DNA of 64,000 nucleotides, from assembly GCF_030733265.1 (NCBI RefSeq), contig NZ_JASHJI010000014.1:62001-126000 (forward strand). Reading direction: 5' to 3'. This DNA is from Roseibium sp. MMSF_3412 (GTDB lineage: Bacteria; Pseudomonadota; Alphaproteobacteria; Rhizobiales; Stappiaceae). Position numbers and translations under genes: made by a program. Numbering within the stretch: the first letter of the stretch is position 1; every line of letters begins with the position of its first letter. Positions 8,546 through 16,537 of the stretch are shown one piece after another. Below the pieces are notes generated by a model. That model ran no database searches, had not been told where the DNA came from, and saw only the letters and a list, made by a program, of their open reading frames with translations.

Positions 8546-9604
8546 ATGACGGTAGCGCGGGTTGCTCTGTCATTCCTGTGTGTGGCCTGTCTTGTGCTCT
8601 CTTCGCAGACAGTGACCGCGCAAGGGACTATTTTCGCGCCGGGCTGGACACTCCAGCCCGATGCATCCACTGTTCGCTTTCAGTCCGTGAAGAACCTGAC
8701 AAAGGTGGAGAGCAGTGGCTTTGCCCAGTATCAGGGAAAAATTGATCCGGACGGTTCGGCCGAAATCCGGATCTTCCTGGATTCCGTCGACACCAAGATC
8801 GATCTCAGAAACGTGCGGATGCGTTTCCTGTTCTTCGAGACGTTCGAGTTTCCGGAAGCCGTGATCTCCACGACGATCGACCCGGCTGCGCTGGCCGATC
8901 TTGCCAAACTCAGGCGGAAAATCATCCCGCTGACCTTCGATCTTCAGCTGCATGGTGTGACCAAGCCACTTGAAACCGAGGTCGCGGTAACGCTTGTCGG
9001 TGAGGATATCGTTGCGGTTTCATCGACTGAACCGATTTCGATCGCAACCAGCGACTTCAACCTGGATGGCGGCATCAAGAAGCTGGAAGAAGCAGCGAAT
9101 GTCGCCATTGTGCCGTCTGCGACCGTGACATTCGATTTCCTGTTCTCCAAGAATGCCGGCGAACAGGTCGTGGCGGAAGCAAAGCCGGAAGCGACCGAGG
9201 CGGCAGCCACGGCAATCGAACCGGAAGGAAATCTGGACGACGAAGCCTGCAAGGGACGTTTCGAAATCCTGTCCCGCACCGATAACATCTATTTCGCCAG
9301 CGGCAGTGCGCGGCTCGACGCGAGAAGCGCACCGCTGCTCGACAGTCTTGTCGACATCATCGCGCGGTGCCCGGATCTGAAGATCGAGGTCGGCGGCCAT
9401 ACGGACAGCGATGGTAGCGCGGCGGGCAATCAGCGTTTGTCAGAACGGCGTGCTGCAGCGGTTGAAGACTATATCTCCGCGAAGAACGTTTCCGCCTTGC
9501 GCATTTCCAGCGTCGGCTATGGCGAAACCAGACCGGTTGCCTCCAACGACACACCTGACGGCAAGCGCCGCAACCGCCGTATCGAGTTTACTGTTGTCGA
9601 ATAA
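8546..9604 (+). CDS. YceI-like domain fused to OmpA-family domain, secreted
   Basis: A 352-residue exported protein. Residues 1-26 are a Sec signal peptide ending TVTAQ. Residues about 32-205 look like a YceI lipocalin-type domain (starts GWTLQPDASTVRFQSVKN; contains IPLTFDLQLHGVTKPLE). A short Ala/Glu-rich linker follows. Residues about 235-352 form an OmpA-like peptidoglycan-binding domain, with FASGSARLDARS, GGHTDSDGSAAGNQRLSERRA and KRRNRRIEF. The combination suggests an envelope protein anchored to peptidoglycan that displays a lipid-binding barrel in the periplasm (inference). Its stop lies inside the start of the caspase-like gene, so the two are probably translated together. Confidence 0.85.
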   Translation: MTVARVALSFLCVACLVLSSQTVTAQGTIFAPGWTLQPDASTVRFQSVKNLTKVESSGFAQYQGKIDPDGSAEIRIFLDSVDTKIDLRNVRMRFLFFETFEFPEAVISTTIDPAALADLAKLRRKIIPLTFDLQLHGVTKPLETEVAVTLVGEDIVAVSSTEPISIATSDFNLDGGIKKLEEAANVAIVPSATVTFDFLFSKNAGEQVVAEAKPEATEAAATAIEPEGNLDDEACKGRFEILSRTDNIYFASGSARLDARSAPLLDSLVDIIARCPDLKIEVGGHTDSDGSAAGNQRLSERRAAAVEDYISAKNVSALRISSVGYGETRPVASNDTPDGKRRNRRIEFTVVE

Positions 9605-11117
9605 GACCAAATTTCGCTGGGCTCTGCTGTTTCTTCTGCCTGTCCTGTTCCTGTTCTCGCAGGCACAGGCAGACGACGATGACAATCCGCGTCTGGCGCT
9701 GGTGGTCGGCAATTCGGCATATTCGTATGTCACGCCGCTCGACAATCCGAAGAACGATGCCGTTCTCATGGCTGAATCGCTCGAGGCCGTCGGCTTTGAC
9801 GTGATGCTGGTGACGGATGCTTCACGTGACGAGCTTACGCGGGCCATTGCCGATTTCGGCCGAAAGCTGCGGGACGCGGATGACGATGCGACAGGCCTTT
9901 TCTACTACGCAGGACACGGCGTGCAGTCCTTCGGTTCGAACTTTCTGCTGCCCGTCGATGTGAATCTCTCAGATGCCGCCGATCTCAGCCTGGTCGCCGT
10001 TCCGGCACAGGCGCTGCTGCGCCAGATGTTCTCGGCGCGAAACCAGACAAATATTGTCATTCTCGATGCCTGCCGTGACAATCCGTTCGAAGCCATTCCG
10101 GACCTCAACGAGAACGGTCTCGCGGAGATGAAGGCACCGCGCGGCACGTTCCTGGCCTATTCGACGGGACCGGGCGAAGTCGCTCTTGACGGGGTCGGTG
10201 CGAACAGTCCCTTCACCAGTTCGCTTGCGCGGCGGATGTCGGCCCCCGGCGTTCCCATCGAGACGCTGTTCAAGAATGTGCGCCGCGATGTTCTTGAAGC
10301 GACCAACGGTGTTCAGACGCCGTGGGACACGTCCTCCATGACCGCGAATTTCCAGTTCGTGCCCGCCGTGATGCCGTCGCCCGCGGAAATCCAGGAACGC
10401 CAGCTTTGGGAAACGGTCAAGCTGAGCAAGGACCCGATCCAGGTGATGCTGTTCCTGCGCGCCAATCCCGAGAGCCGCTTCGCAGGAGAAGCCCGCTCCC
10501 TGCTGCAGGATCTCGTTTCCAGCGAGATGCAGGAAACCGCGTCCTCCAGCGATCCGGAAGTGCCCGCGCCCGCGCCGGCTCCGGTTTCCGTCGATCCCAG
10601 CGATGCGGAGCGCGCGCTTATCGAGGCAGCCCGCCAGGCCGGCACCGCCGACGCCTACAAGGACTATCTGGATACCTATCCGGACGGTCATTTTTCAGAG
10701 CTTGCGCGCCTGGAACTGCAGACCATCGAACGGAACGAGCCGCGGACCGATCCGATCTCCGAGCCGATTGTCCCGGTCGCGCCAACGCCTGAGGTGACGG
10801 CTGGCGAAAGTTCCGGCGGTCTGCCGGATGTGGTCGCCTTCAACGCCCCGCTGGGTGCCGGAGATCCGGAAATCGCGACGCGAAGCATTTCCGACCTGAT
10901 TTCCGCGAGCCCCCGCTTCCCCCCGATCGAGGGTCTTCCGGAAGCGGCCTGGAAAGACAAGACCTGTGCGTCCTGTCACCAGTGGGAGCAGGCGAACCTG
11001 TGCACCCAGGCCAAGACCTATATGAACGACCAGACACGGGCCGTCACAAAAGAGCATCCCTTCGGCGGTGTGTTCAAGCAGTTGCTTCGGATCTGGGCCG
11101 AAGGTGGATGCCAGTAG
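9594..11117 (+). CDS. Caspase-family (metacaspase-like) secreted protein with C-terminal CxxCH
   Basis: About 507 residues from the TTG at 9594, chosen because it gives a clean signal peptide (KTKFRWALLFLLPVLFLFSQAQA) and overlaps the preceding stop by 11 bases; an open extension to 9411 lies inside the OmpA domain. Residues 33-250 are a caspase p20 fold starting RLALVVGNSAY, with the catalytic pair in AGHGVQ (His108) and ILDACRDNPF (Cys160). Then come Ala/Pro-rich linkers and two helical repeats (VMLFLRANPESRFAGEARSLL; YKDYLDTYPDGHFSELARLEL). The last 50 residues carry CASCH (458-462) and two more cysteines, resembling a heme- or disulphide-bearing tail. Predicted periplasmic; targets unknown. 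Confidence 0.82.
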   Translation: MSNKTKFRWALLFLLPVLFLFSQAQADDDDNPRLALVVGNSAYSYVTPLDNPKNDAVLMAESLEAVGFDVMLVTDASRDELTRAIADFGRKLRDADDDATGLFYYAGHGVQSFGSNFLLPVDVNLSDAADLSLVAVPAQALLRQMFSARNQTNIVILDACRDNPFEAIPDLNENGLAEMKAPRGTFLAYSTGPGEVALDGVGANSPFTSSLARRMSAPGVPIETLFKNVRRDVLEATNGVQTPWDTSSMTANFQFVPAVMPSPAEIQERQLWETVKLSKDPIQVMLFLRANPESRFAGEARSLLQDLVSSEMQETASSSDPEVPAPAPAPVSVDPSDAERALIEAARQAGTADAYKDYLDTYPDGHFSELARLELQTIERNEPRTDPISEPIVPVAPTPEVTAGESSGGLPDVVAFNAPLGAGDPEIATRSISDLISASPRFPPIEGLPEAAWKDKTCASCHQWEQANLCTQAKTYMNDQTRAVTKEHPFGGVFKQLLRIWAEGGCQ

Positions 11118-11176
11118 CCACTCCGGTCGCCTGAACAGACTGACCTGACCGATACGGATCCGAACGTCTTGCCACC

Positions 11177-11719
11177 TCAGCCGCGGCGGATATCCGATAG
11201 CTTGCGCGGCGCGCAAATCTCGCGAACACGACCCGTTTTCACATCATACAGCAATGCGGAGACGGTGAGCCCGCCGGGGATCACCGGCGCGTCGGCCAGC
11301 CTTGCAATGTCACGTTTCAGGTCTGTTTCCTGATCGACGACCGCGGAAGCCGAGACGTCGATCCCGAGCGTTGCCTCAAGCGCATTCCGGAACTCCGGAT
11401 CGGCAAAGTTCTGAGCGCCGCATTGCGTGTGCTGCATGAGGGCGAGGTTGAATTTCGGGTCGCGGTTCCCGGTCATTTTGCCCACCATGAAGGCGAGGGT
11501 TGCGATTTCGTCGATGACGGACGCTGTGACCCGCCCGCCATTGTTGCGCAGGACGACAGCGTCGCCGAGATCGAGGCCAAGAACGTGGGCGGGATCGACC
11601 CTGGCGTCGATGCAGGTAAGGATCAGTGTGCCGAGTTTCGGCAAGATGGGCAGATCTGCAGCTTCAAAACGATCCGCAAAGCGGCTGTTTCGGTCCAGTA
11701 TGGCTGTGTTGTCGGTCAT
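11177..11719 (-). CDS. Beta-carbonic-anhydrase-family protein
   Basis: A 180-residue protein of the beta-carbonic anhydrase family (zinc enzymes interconverting CO2 and bicarbonate). The zinc and catalytic set is visible: TCIDARVDP (Cys, Asp, Arg) and MQHTQCGAQ (His-x2-Cys). GDAVVLRNNGGRV is the conserved strand-loop between them. I start at the ATG at 11719 because GGAGGA lies just before it; the frame opens up to 11791 but inside the neighbouring gene's 3' end. It follows the NmrA-like gene on the same strand with a 28-base gap, so the two may be co-transcribed. It is shorter than classical enzymes, so activity should not be assumed. Confidence 0.8.
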   Translation of the reverse strand: MTDNTAILDRNSRFADRFEAADLPILPKLGTLILTCIDARVDPAHVLGLDLGDAVVLRNNGGRVTASVIDEIATLAFMVGKMTGNRDPKFNLALMQHTQCGAQNFADPEFRNALEATLGIDVSASAVVDQETDLKRDIARLADAPVIPGGLTVSALLYDVKTGRVREICAPRKLSDIRRG

Positions 11720-11747
11720 GGTTCCATATTCCTCCGATGACAGAAAA

Positions 11748-12848
11748 TCAGGCGACTTTTGTGGGTGCGGAAACCGGCATTGTTGGCGCATGTGTTGCGG
11801 TCCATTCCGGCGTGTCCTGGCTGAAGTTCGGACTTGCTAGGCGGACGTAGTCCCGCTGTGACTGGATGCGTTCCAGATCGAGGGCAGGTGTCAGAAGGAT
11901 TTTCAGGAAGCCGGCAAGTGCACGGGCAGACGCCGTCAGGTTTCTTTTCAGATCGGGCCGAGCGGCAACTGTCCGGCGCACGATGCTTTCGAAGGTTTCG
12001 GGTGTTCGGCCTGCCAGACGCAAGACGTCTTCGGTCGGCGCACTGACGGCAAAACTGCCGCGCCGGTATTCCTCTGCATAAATGGCAAGCTGAGACACGG
12101 CGGCTTCCGAATAATTGGACGGCGGCAAGGCGCGCAGGGCCTTGGTCATCATCTTTTCGGAAATGTCCATGTATCTGACACGCCGCCCGAGCGCCCGCCC
12201 CATCGCGGCGGCAATGTCGTTCGGCGACAGCAGTTCCGGGCCGGTCGGGCGGTAACGCCTGCCGGCATGGGTCTCCGGGTCGGTCAGGGCCGCCACGGCG
12301 ACGGCGGCTATGTCCTCGTTTGATGGCGGTGCGTTTTTCTTTTTATCTCCCGGACCGAGCGGCATCGTGAAGAGACCCAGATGAGCGGCCATGTCGATCA
12401 CCATCAGATAGTTGTCGGCAAACCATCCCGGATCGACCGAGGTGACACTCAAGCGCGGAGACAGGCGGATCAAGGCGTCGGAAAGATAGACTTCCCTTGT
12501 GAACAGGGACGGGTGATCGGAAGAGGTGAGCCATTGCCCGAGCGTGACAACGTGCTCAAGGTTCGCCTCGTTTGCGGCGACCGTGAAGACGGCATTGAAG
12601 TGCAGGCCATTGGGGGCTGTCGGCGCGCAGTGATAGGCACGCTGCACCCCGTCCATTGCCGCGTGCATGTCCGTCAATGCGTATTGATTGCCGACAAAAA
12701 CGTCCGCACCGGCACGTTCCAGCAGGGCCGAACGGTTGTCACGCCTCCTGACAAAGGCCCTTACCGGGTAGCCTTTTTCACACAGTTGCAGGGCGGTTGG
12801 AAGACCAGTCTTGCCGGCTGCGCTGGTCACGAGAATTTTCGGTTTCAT
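11748..12848 (-). CDS. NmrA-like NAD(P)-binding protein (atypical short-chain dehydrogenase)
   Basis: A 366-residue protein with an N-terminal Rossmann fold of the NmrA/HSCARG type: KILVTSAAGKTGLPTALQL at residues 4-22 is the dinucleotide loop. Such proteins act as redox sensors or NAD(P)H-quinone reductases. The segment after about 285 is not part of the core fold; FESIVRRTVAARPDLKRN and a hydrophobic stretch ALAGFLKILL suggest an extra helical tail. It is divergent from a TetR regulator across an AT-rich 91-base gap with repeats (12863-12910), the usual layout for a repressor and its target. The substrate is unknown. Confidence 0.8.
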   Translation of the reverse strand: MKPKILVTSAAGKTGLPTALQLCEKGYPVRAFVRRRDNRSALLERAGADVFVGNQYALTDMHAAMDGVQRAYHCAPTAPNGLHFNAVFTVAANEANLEHVVTLGQWLTSSDHPSLFTREVYLSDALIRLSPRLSVTSVDPGWFADNYLMVIDMAAHLGLFTMPLGPGDKKKNAPPSNEDIAAVAVAALTDPETHAGRRYRPTGPELLSPNDIAAAMGRALGRRVRYMDISEKMMTKALRALPPSNYSEAAVSQLAIYAEEYRRGSFAVSAPTEDVLRLAGRTPETFESIVRRTVAARPDLKRNLTASARALAGFLKILLTPALDLERIQSQRDYVRLASPNFSQDTPEWTATHAPTMPVSAPTKVA

Positions 12849-12862
12849 TGTCGCGTCTCACT

Positions 12863-12910
12863 TATAGATGATGATTGTAATCTTAAAATATAGATGATAG
12901 ATAAAATCTA
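12863..12910. promoter_or_regulatory. AT-rich divergent promoter/operator region, TetR candidate sites
   Basis: The gap between the NmrA-like and TetR genes holds a direct repeat TATAGATGAT (12863-12872 and 12889-12898, 26 bases apart) and a perfect 5-3-5 palindrome TAGATAAAATCTA (12898-12910). The region is far richer in A and T than its surroundings. It is a plausible binding site for the adjacent TetR-family protein controlling both genes. Confidence 0.5.
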
Positions 12911-12939
12911 AATTGTCAAGCCGATGGAGAGAGGCGCCC

Positions 12940-13542
12940 ATGCCGAGAATGTCGGAAGCCGAAAAACGCAAGTCGCACAAACGGATACTGGAGAAAGCCG
13001 CGCAGCTTTTCCGTGAGCGGGGCGTGGAAGCGCCGAGCGTATCCGACGTCATGCAGGCGGCCGGTCTTACCCATGGGGGGTTTTACCGGCACTTCAAATC
13101 AAAGGACGACCTTGTGGTCTCGGCCTTCAGGCTCGCCGTCGACGATGTCCTTGCCGATATGGAGGCTGCCGTGACAGAGGAAGAGAGGGCCGCAGCGCGT
13201 GCAGACTATATCGACACGTATCTGTCGATGTGCCACGTCGATAACCGGGGCAATGGTTGCCCGCTGGCAGCGCTTGCCGGAGAGCTTTCCAGAGGCTCGC
13301 CGGATGCGAAAGCTGAGGGCCTGCATGCCGTGGAAAGAGTGTCGGAGCATTTGCGCGAAGGCACGGATGCGGGGCAGGGGATTGCTTTGCTGGCGCTGAT
13401 GCTCGGAACCGTCACTCTCGCGCGTCTGGCGGAACGGGAAGAAACCGTGCAAACGGTACTGGACGCCGGACACACGGGTGCCGATTTGATCCGGAGCGCG
13501 TGGCCGGAAACAGCGAAGGAAGTTGATGCCAAGTCTGTTTAG
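12940..13542 (+). CDS. TetR-family transcriptional regulator
   Basis: A 200-residue regulator. Residues about 12-58 form the TetR DNA-binding domain: RILEKAAQLFRERGVEAPSV then SDVMQAAGLTHGGFYRHFKSKDDL, the helix-turn-helix with the GGFYRHF recognition signature. The C-terminal ligand domain (about 80-195) contains YLSMCHVDNRGNGCPLAALAGE, typical of the AcrR/TetR subgroup that often controls short-chain oxidoreductases. The ATG at 12940 follows GGAGAGAGG; a TTG nine codons earlier is less likely. It probably represses itself and the divergent NmrA-like gene. Its end overlaps the convergent radical SAM gene by 4 bases. Confidence 0.9.
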   Translation: MPRMSEAEKRKSHKRILEKAAQLFRERGVEAPSVSDVMQAAGLTHGGFYRHFKSKDDLVVSAFRLAVDDVLADMEAAVTEEERAAARADYIDTYLSMCHVDNRGNGCPLAALAGELSRGSPDAKAEGLHAVERVSEHLREGTDAGQGIALLALMLGTVTLARLAEREETVQTVLDAGHTGADLIRSAWPETAKEVDAKSV

Positions 13543-14846
13543 TGCGCGCCGCGGACCTGCTTGCGAAAAGCGCTGCGACGCCACTGTGTGAAATCGTCTG
13601 TGTAGAGCGTTGCCACCAGGTCCTTGAACCTATTTTCAAGCTCATCGACTGTCATGCCGTCGGGTCGTACGTTGACGTCAAAAAGTGTGCAGGTTTCCCA
13701 TGCATCTGAACGAAGCAGGCGTCCTTCCGACTTTAAGCGCTCATAAAGTGGTGTTCCGGGGAACGGCGTTTGCACCGTTACCTGCACATCATAAAGACCG
13801 CTGTCCCTGACGAACTTTGCGACGTCTTCGAAGCTTTCCTCGGTCTGTCCGTCGAGCCCCAGAACAAAGCATCCGTTCACGGTGATGCCGTGTTGCTGTA
13901 TCCGGTGAACCGCCTCCAGATAGGTGTCGGCGCGCTTGGCCTTCCAGTTGGTCTTCTGCTCGATCCCGTCCAGAACCGTCTTGTCTGTCGCCTCCAGTCC
14001 GATCAAAAGCTGGCTGCACCCGGCATCACGCAGCATGGAAAGCAGCTCCGGATCATCTGCAACCGACACATCCGTTTCCGTAAACCAGCGAATGTTCTCG
14101 CCTGCGAGGGCCTTGGCCAGCCGCTTTGCATGAGCCTTGTTGGCAAAGGTGTTGTCATCTGCAAACTCAATGAACGGCTTTTCCCAGATTGTTTTAATTC
14201 GGTGGATTTCGGCGATGACTTTCTCTACCGGTTTGGTCTTGAACCTGGGTGAGATGCGGATCGAAGAGGCGCAGAAGTCGCAGGAAAGCGGGCAGCCGCG
14301 CTGGGTCTGGACCGTGAGCCTGTTGTAGCGGTCGATATCGAGCAGTTCGAACGCCGGCATGGGGGCGTGCCGCAGATCGAAGGAACTTGAACGAGTATCG
14401 TAAACCTGCTTCAGAGCGCCAACTTTCAGGTCTTTCATAACTTTTGGCCAGACCGCTTCGCCCTCGCCGAGGACAATCGCATCGGCGTGACGAGCAGCTT
14501 CCTCCGGACACGCCGAGACATGCAGTCCACCCAGGATCACCTTGGTTCCTTCGCGGCGATAGTGATCTGCAAGAGTATAGGCGTCCTTGATTTGAGCAGA
14601 ATAACTTGAGATCGCGACCGCATCATATTCACCCGGAAATTCGTCCGGACCGGCAATGTCCGGAACCTCATGGTAGCTGACATCGATGTCGGACCGGGTC
14701 AAACCGGCAAGGGTCAAAAGGGCAAGGCTTGGCAGCGATGCGATCACCTTGCTGCGTTCCACAAATCCCGGCAGCGTCAGACCAAGTTGCATCAGGTCCT
14801 GGTTCTGAACCCGGACACCGCTCATGGCGATCAGGCCAAGCCTCAT
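13539..14846 (-). CDS. B12-binding-domain radical SAM protein
   Basis: A 435-residue enzyme with an N-terminal cobalamin-binding-like domain (YDAVAISSYSAQIKDAY, KVILGGLHVSACPEEA, DAIVLGEGEAVWP at about residues 74-135) and a radical SAM domain whose iron-sulfur cysteines are C185, C189 and C192 in RGCPLSCDFC. FIEFADDNTFANKAHAKRL and CSQLLIGLEATDK fit the family's later strands. The family includes methyltransferases and ring-forming enzymes such as BchE and HpnJ/HpnP, so a product cannot be named. The start overlaps by 4 bases the stop of a multi-span membrane protein, which may be its partner. Confidence 0.87.
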   Translation of the reverse strand: MRLGLIAMSGVRVQNQDLMQLGLTLPGFVERSKVIASLPSLALLTLAGLTRSDIDVSYHEVPDIAGPDEFPGEYDAVAISSYSAQIKDAYTLADHYRREGTKVILGGLHVSACPEEAARHADAIVLGEGEAVWPKVMKDLKVGALKQVYDTRSSSFDLRHAPMPAFELLDIDRYNRLTVQTQRGCPLSCDFCASSIRISPRFKTKPVEKVIAEIHRIKTIWEKPFIEFADDNTFANKAHAKRLAKALAGENIRWFTETDVSVADDPELLSMLRDAGCSQLLIGLEATDKTVLDGIEQKTNWKAKRADTYLEAVHRIQQHGITVNGCFVLGLDGQTEESFEDVAKFVRDSGLYDVQVTVQTPFPGTPLYERLKSEGRLLRSDAWETCTLFDVNVRPDGMTVDELENRFKDLVATLYTDDFTQWRRSAFRKQVRGAH

Positions 14847-15568
14847 CCGGAAGCCTTTCGCGAGTGAATGCGAATGACCAGAAACGCATACATGATGAGG
14901 AGAACAGGCGTTGCGACCACAGAGAAGAAGGTCATCGCACCCAAAATGGCATAGGCCCTGTCGTTGGAAGTCGGATCGCGAAGTCCGCCCATGATATTGA
15001 AGACGGCTTGCTCAAGATTGAGGATTGTCAGCGCCGTCACAATGAGGGCAAGCGGCAGAAGCGTTGCGACGACCACAGCTACTTCAGAGAGTTTGCCAAC
15101 GCGGCGCAAGAAGACTGCGAATAGAACTACCCGCCACGCGGCAACGATCAGGAGAAACCAGACATTCGCCAGCTGGGCCGAGGAGAGCGCCATGAAACGC
15201 TCGACTGGAATGGCATAAAGGAGCGCCGGCAGCGAGGTAAGGGTGATGAAGATCAGAATGTTGCGGTAGCTGAGATTCTGAGGTTTGAGCGGGGCTGAAA
15301 TGGCCCAGACGATCGCCGCCAGGGCAAAAACATATCCAAGAGAGCCGAGGCCCGCATATTGCCACCAATCTGCACTCGGGTGATCCCAGTACCGGCCAAT
15401 CCCGACGAGCCAGGTGGTGAAGAGACCCCAACCGAGATAGATGTGCCAGTGCTCCGCGAGCGACGGCTTGAAGGCTCTAAAGGACAAGAGCCGGACCTGG
15501 TCAGCCAGCACGCGCAAGAAAACATTCAAAGGCCAGCCTCCATTCGGGCCGTTCAGTAAGAAGCCCAC
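14843..15568 (-). CDS. Unrecognised multi-span membrane protein
   Basis: About 241 residues with six or seven hydrophobic segments (near 45-60, 78-95, 105-123, 138-155, 165-185 and 208-232). I recognise no family. It is translationally coupled (4-base overlap) to the downstream B12-radical SAM gene, which suggests a joint role, for example in modifying or moving a lipid (inference). The start at 15568 is a GTG with a weak ribosome site and could be wrong by a few dozen residues; the first 30 residues are not obviously structured. Confidence 0.65.
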   Translation of the reverse strand: MGFLLNGPNGGWPLNVFLRVLADQVRLLSFRAFKPSLAEHWHIYLGWGLFTTWLVGIGRYWDHPSADWWQYAGLGSLGYVFALAAIVWAISAPLKPQNLSYRNILIFITLTSLPALLYAIPVERFMALSSAQLANVWFLLIVAAWRVVLFAVFLRRVGKLSEVAVVVATLLPLALIVTALTILNLEQAVFNIMGGLRDPTSNDRAYAILGAMTFFSVVATPVLLIMYAFLVIRIHSRKASG

Positions 15569-15650
15569 CTGAGATGCAATTCAAAACACCACTACCTTAT
15601 TTCATCCTTCGACAATCCATTTCAACACGTGTTGGTGCAGTGAGGTTATG

Positions 15651-15686
15651 AAAAAAAAACGCGCCACAAAGTGGCGCGATTTTTTT
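15651..15686 (-). terminator. Strong bidirectional intrinsic terminator
   Basis: CGCGCCAC (15660-15667) pairs perfectly with GTGGCGCG (15671-15678) around a 3-base loop. Nine A residues precede it and seven T residues follow, so it works on either strand. It sits 40 bases after the stop of the minus-strand membrane gene at 15727 and most likely ends that transcript. Confidence 0.9.
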
Positions 15687-15726
15687 GGATGTGGGCGTGG
15701 TTCGCCCGCATGGTGTTTGCTGAAAA

Positions 15727-16245
15727 TCAGGCGTTCTGCTGTTTCTCGATCACGTGCAGCATGGCGACCATGACGATGCCGTAGAGAACGTGTCCGATCA
15801 GGGCGACCCAGACGATGCCGGTGAAGTTCAGGAAAAAGGGCAGGCCTGCGAGGGACGTGATGCCGCCGATGGCGAAGACCCAGAGACCGAAGCCGTAGAT
15901 CGCGGACGGGATGAACCAGTGGGTGTTGCCGATAACGCGCTGCCACAGCGGTGCGAAGATGAACATCCAGCCGATTGGGTAGCCGATCAGTCCAACGACA
16001 TAGAAGTGCACGAAGTAACCGGCGAATGCATTGTTGGGAAGTCCGAGGCTGCCGAGCAGGCTCTGTGCAAGACCATGCGGGGAAAGCTTGGCAAAACCGA
16101 GTGCCGGGCTGATCACCTGACCCCAGAGATCAAATGCGACCGTTGCGAAGAAGCCGGTGACAAACATCAGTCCGAGCGTTGCGAAGTTGATGGTGGGCAG
16201 TGCGCCGACCAACCTGTTTTCAGAAGTAAGTGTCGTCATGTTCAT
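15727..16245 (-). CDS. Small four-span membrane protein, unknown function
   Basis: A 172-residue hydrophobic protein with four or five predicted transmembrane segments (about residues 22-42, 74-100, 112-134 and 142-162). Polar motifs inside or near the membrane include GYFVHFYVVGLIGYPIGW and LIGHVLYGIVMVAMLHVIE, where the spaced histidines are noticeable and might bind metal or heme. I cannot assign a family. It appears to be a single-gene unit, with a 292-base leader region upstream and a strong terminator downstream. The ATG at 16245 gives MNMTTLTSENR; the second Met is equally possible. Confidence 0.7.
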   Translation of the reverse strand: MNMTTLTSENRLVGALPTINFATLGLMFVTGFFATVAFDLWGQVISPALGFAKLSPHGLAQSLLGSLGLPNNAFAGYFVHFYVVGLIGYPIGWMFIFAPLWQRVIGNTHWFIPSAIYGFGLWVFAIGGITSLAGLPFFLNFTGIVWVALIGHVLYGIVMVAMLHVIEKQQNA

Positions 16246-16330
16246 TAGCCTTCCAGATTACAAATCTTGTTGCGCCCTTGATTTAGGAAGGCCGTCGGTA
16301 ACTTGCATTCAACTGGGTGTTCCCTGTTCT

Positions 16331-16348
16331 GACGTTTATTTCAACGTC
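16331..16348. promoter_or_regulatory. Palindrome in the leader region of the 15727-16245 gene
   Basis: GACGTT (16331-16336) is mirrored by AACGTC (16343-16348) across six bases, about 90 bases before the start of the minus-strand membrane gene. It is a candidate operator. The rest of the 292-base gap 16246-16537 shows no coding potential. Confidence 0.3.
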
Positions 16349-16537
16349 CGCTCGCGCGTTTTCACGCGGCCGCGATGTCGCTGTTATGAGCCTTGCGGAC
16401 GATGAAACGGCAAAGAGGACAGGGAGGCGGGCCAGGGTACGCACGCATAAATGAAGTCAATTTGGTTTGGATTGTGTTTGGTCACCAACCAGTCTCAGAT
16501 CTTCGATGCGAGTGAACAACCTTTTTGGAAACCACAC

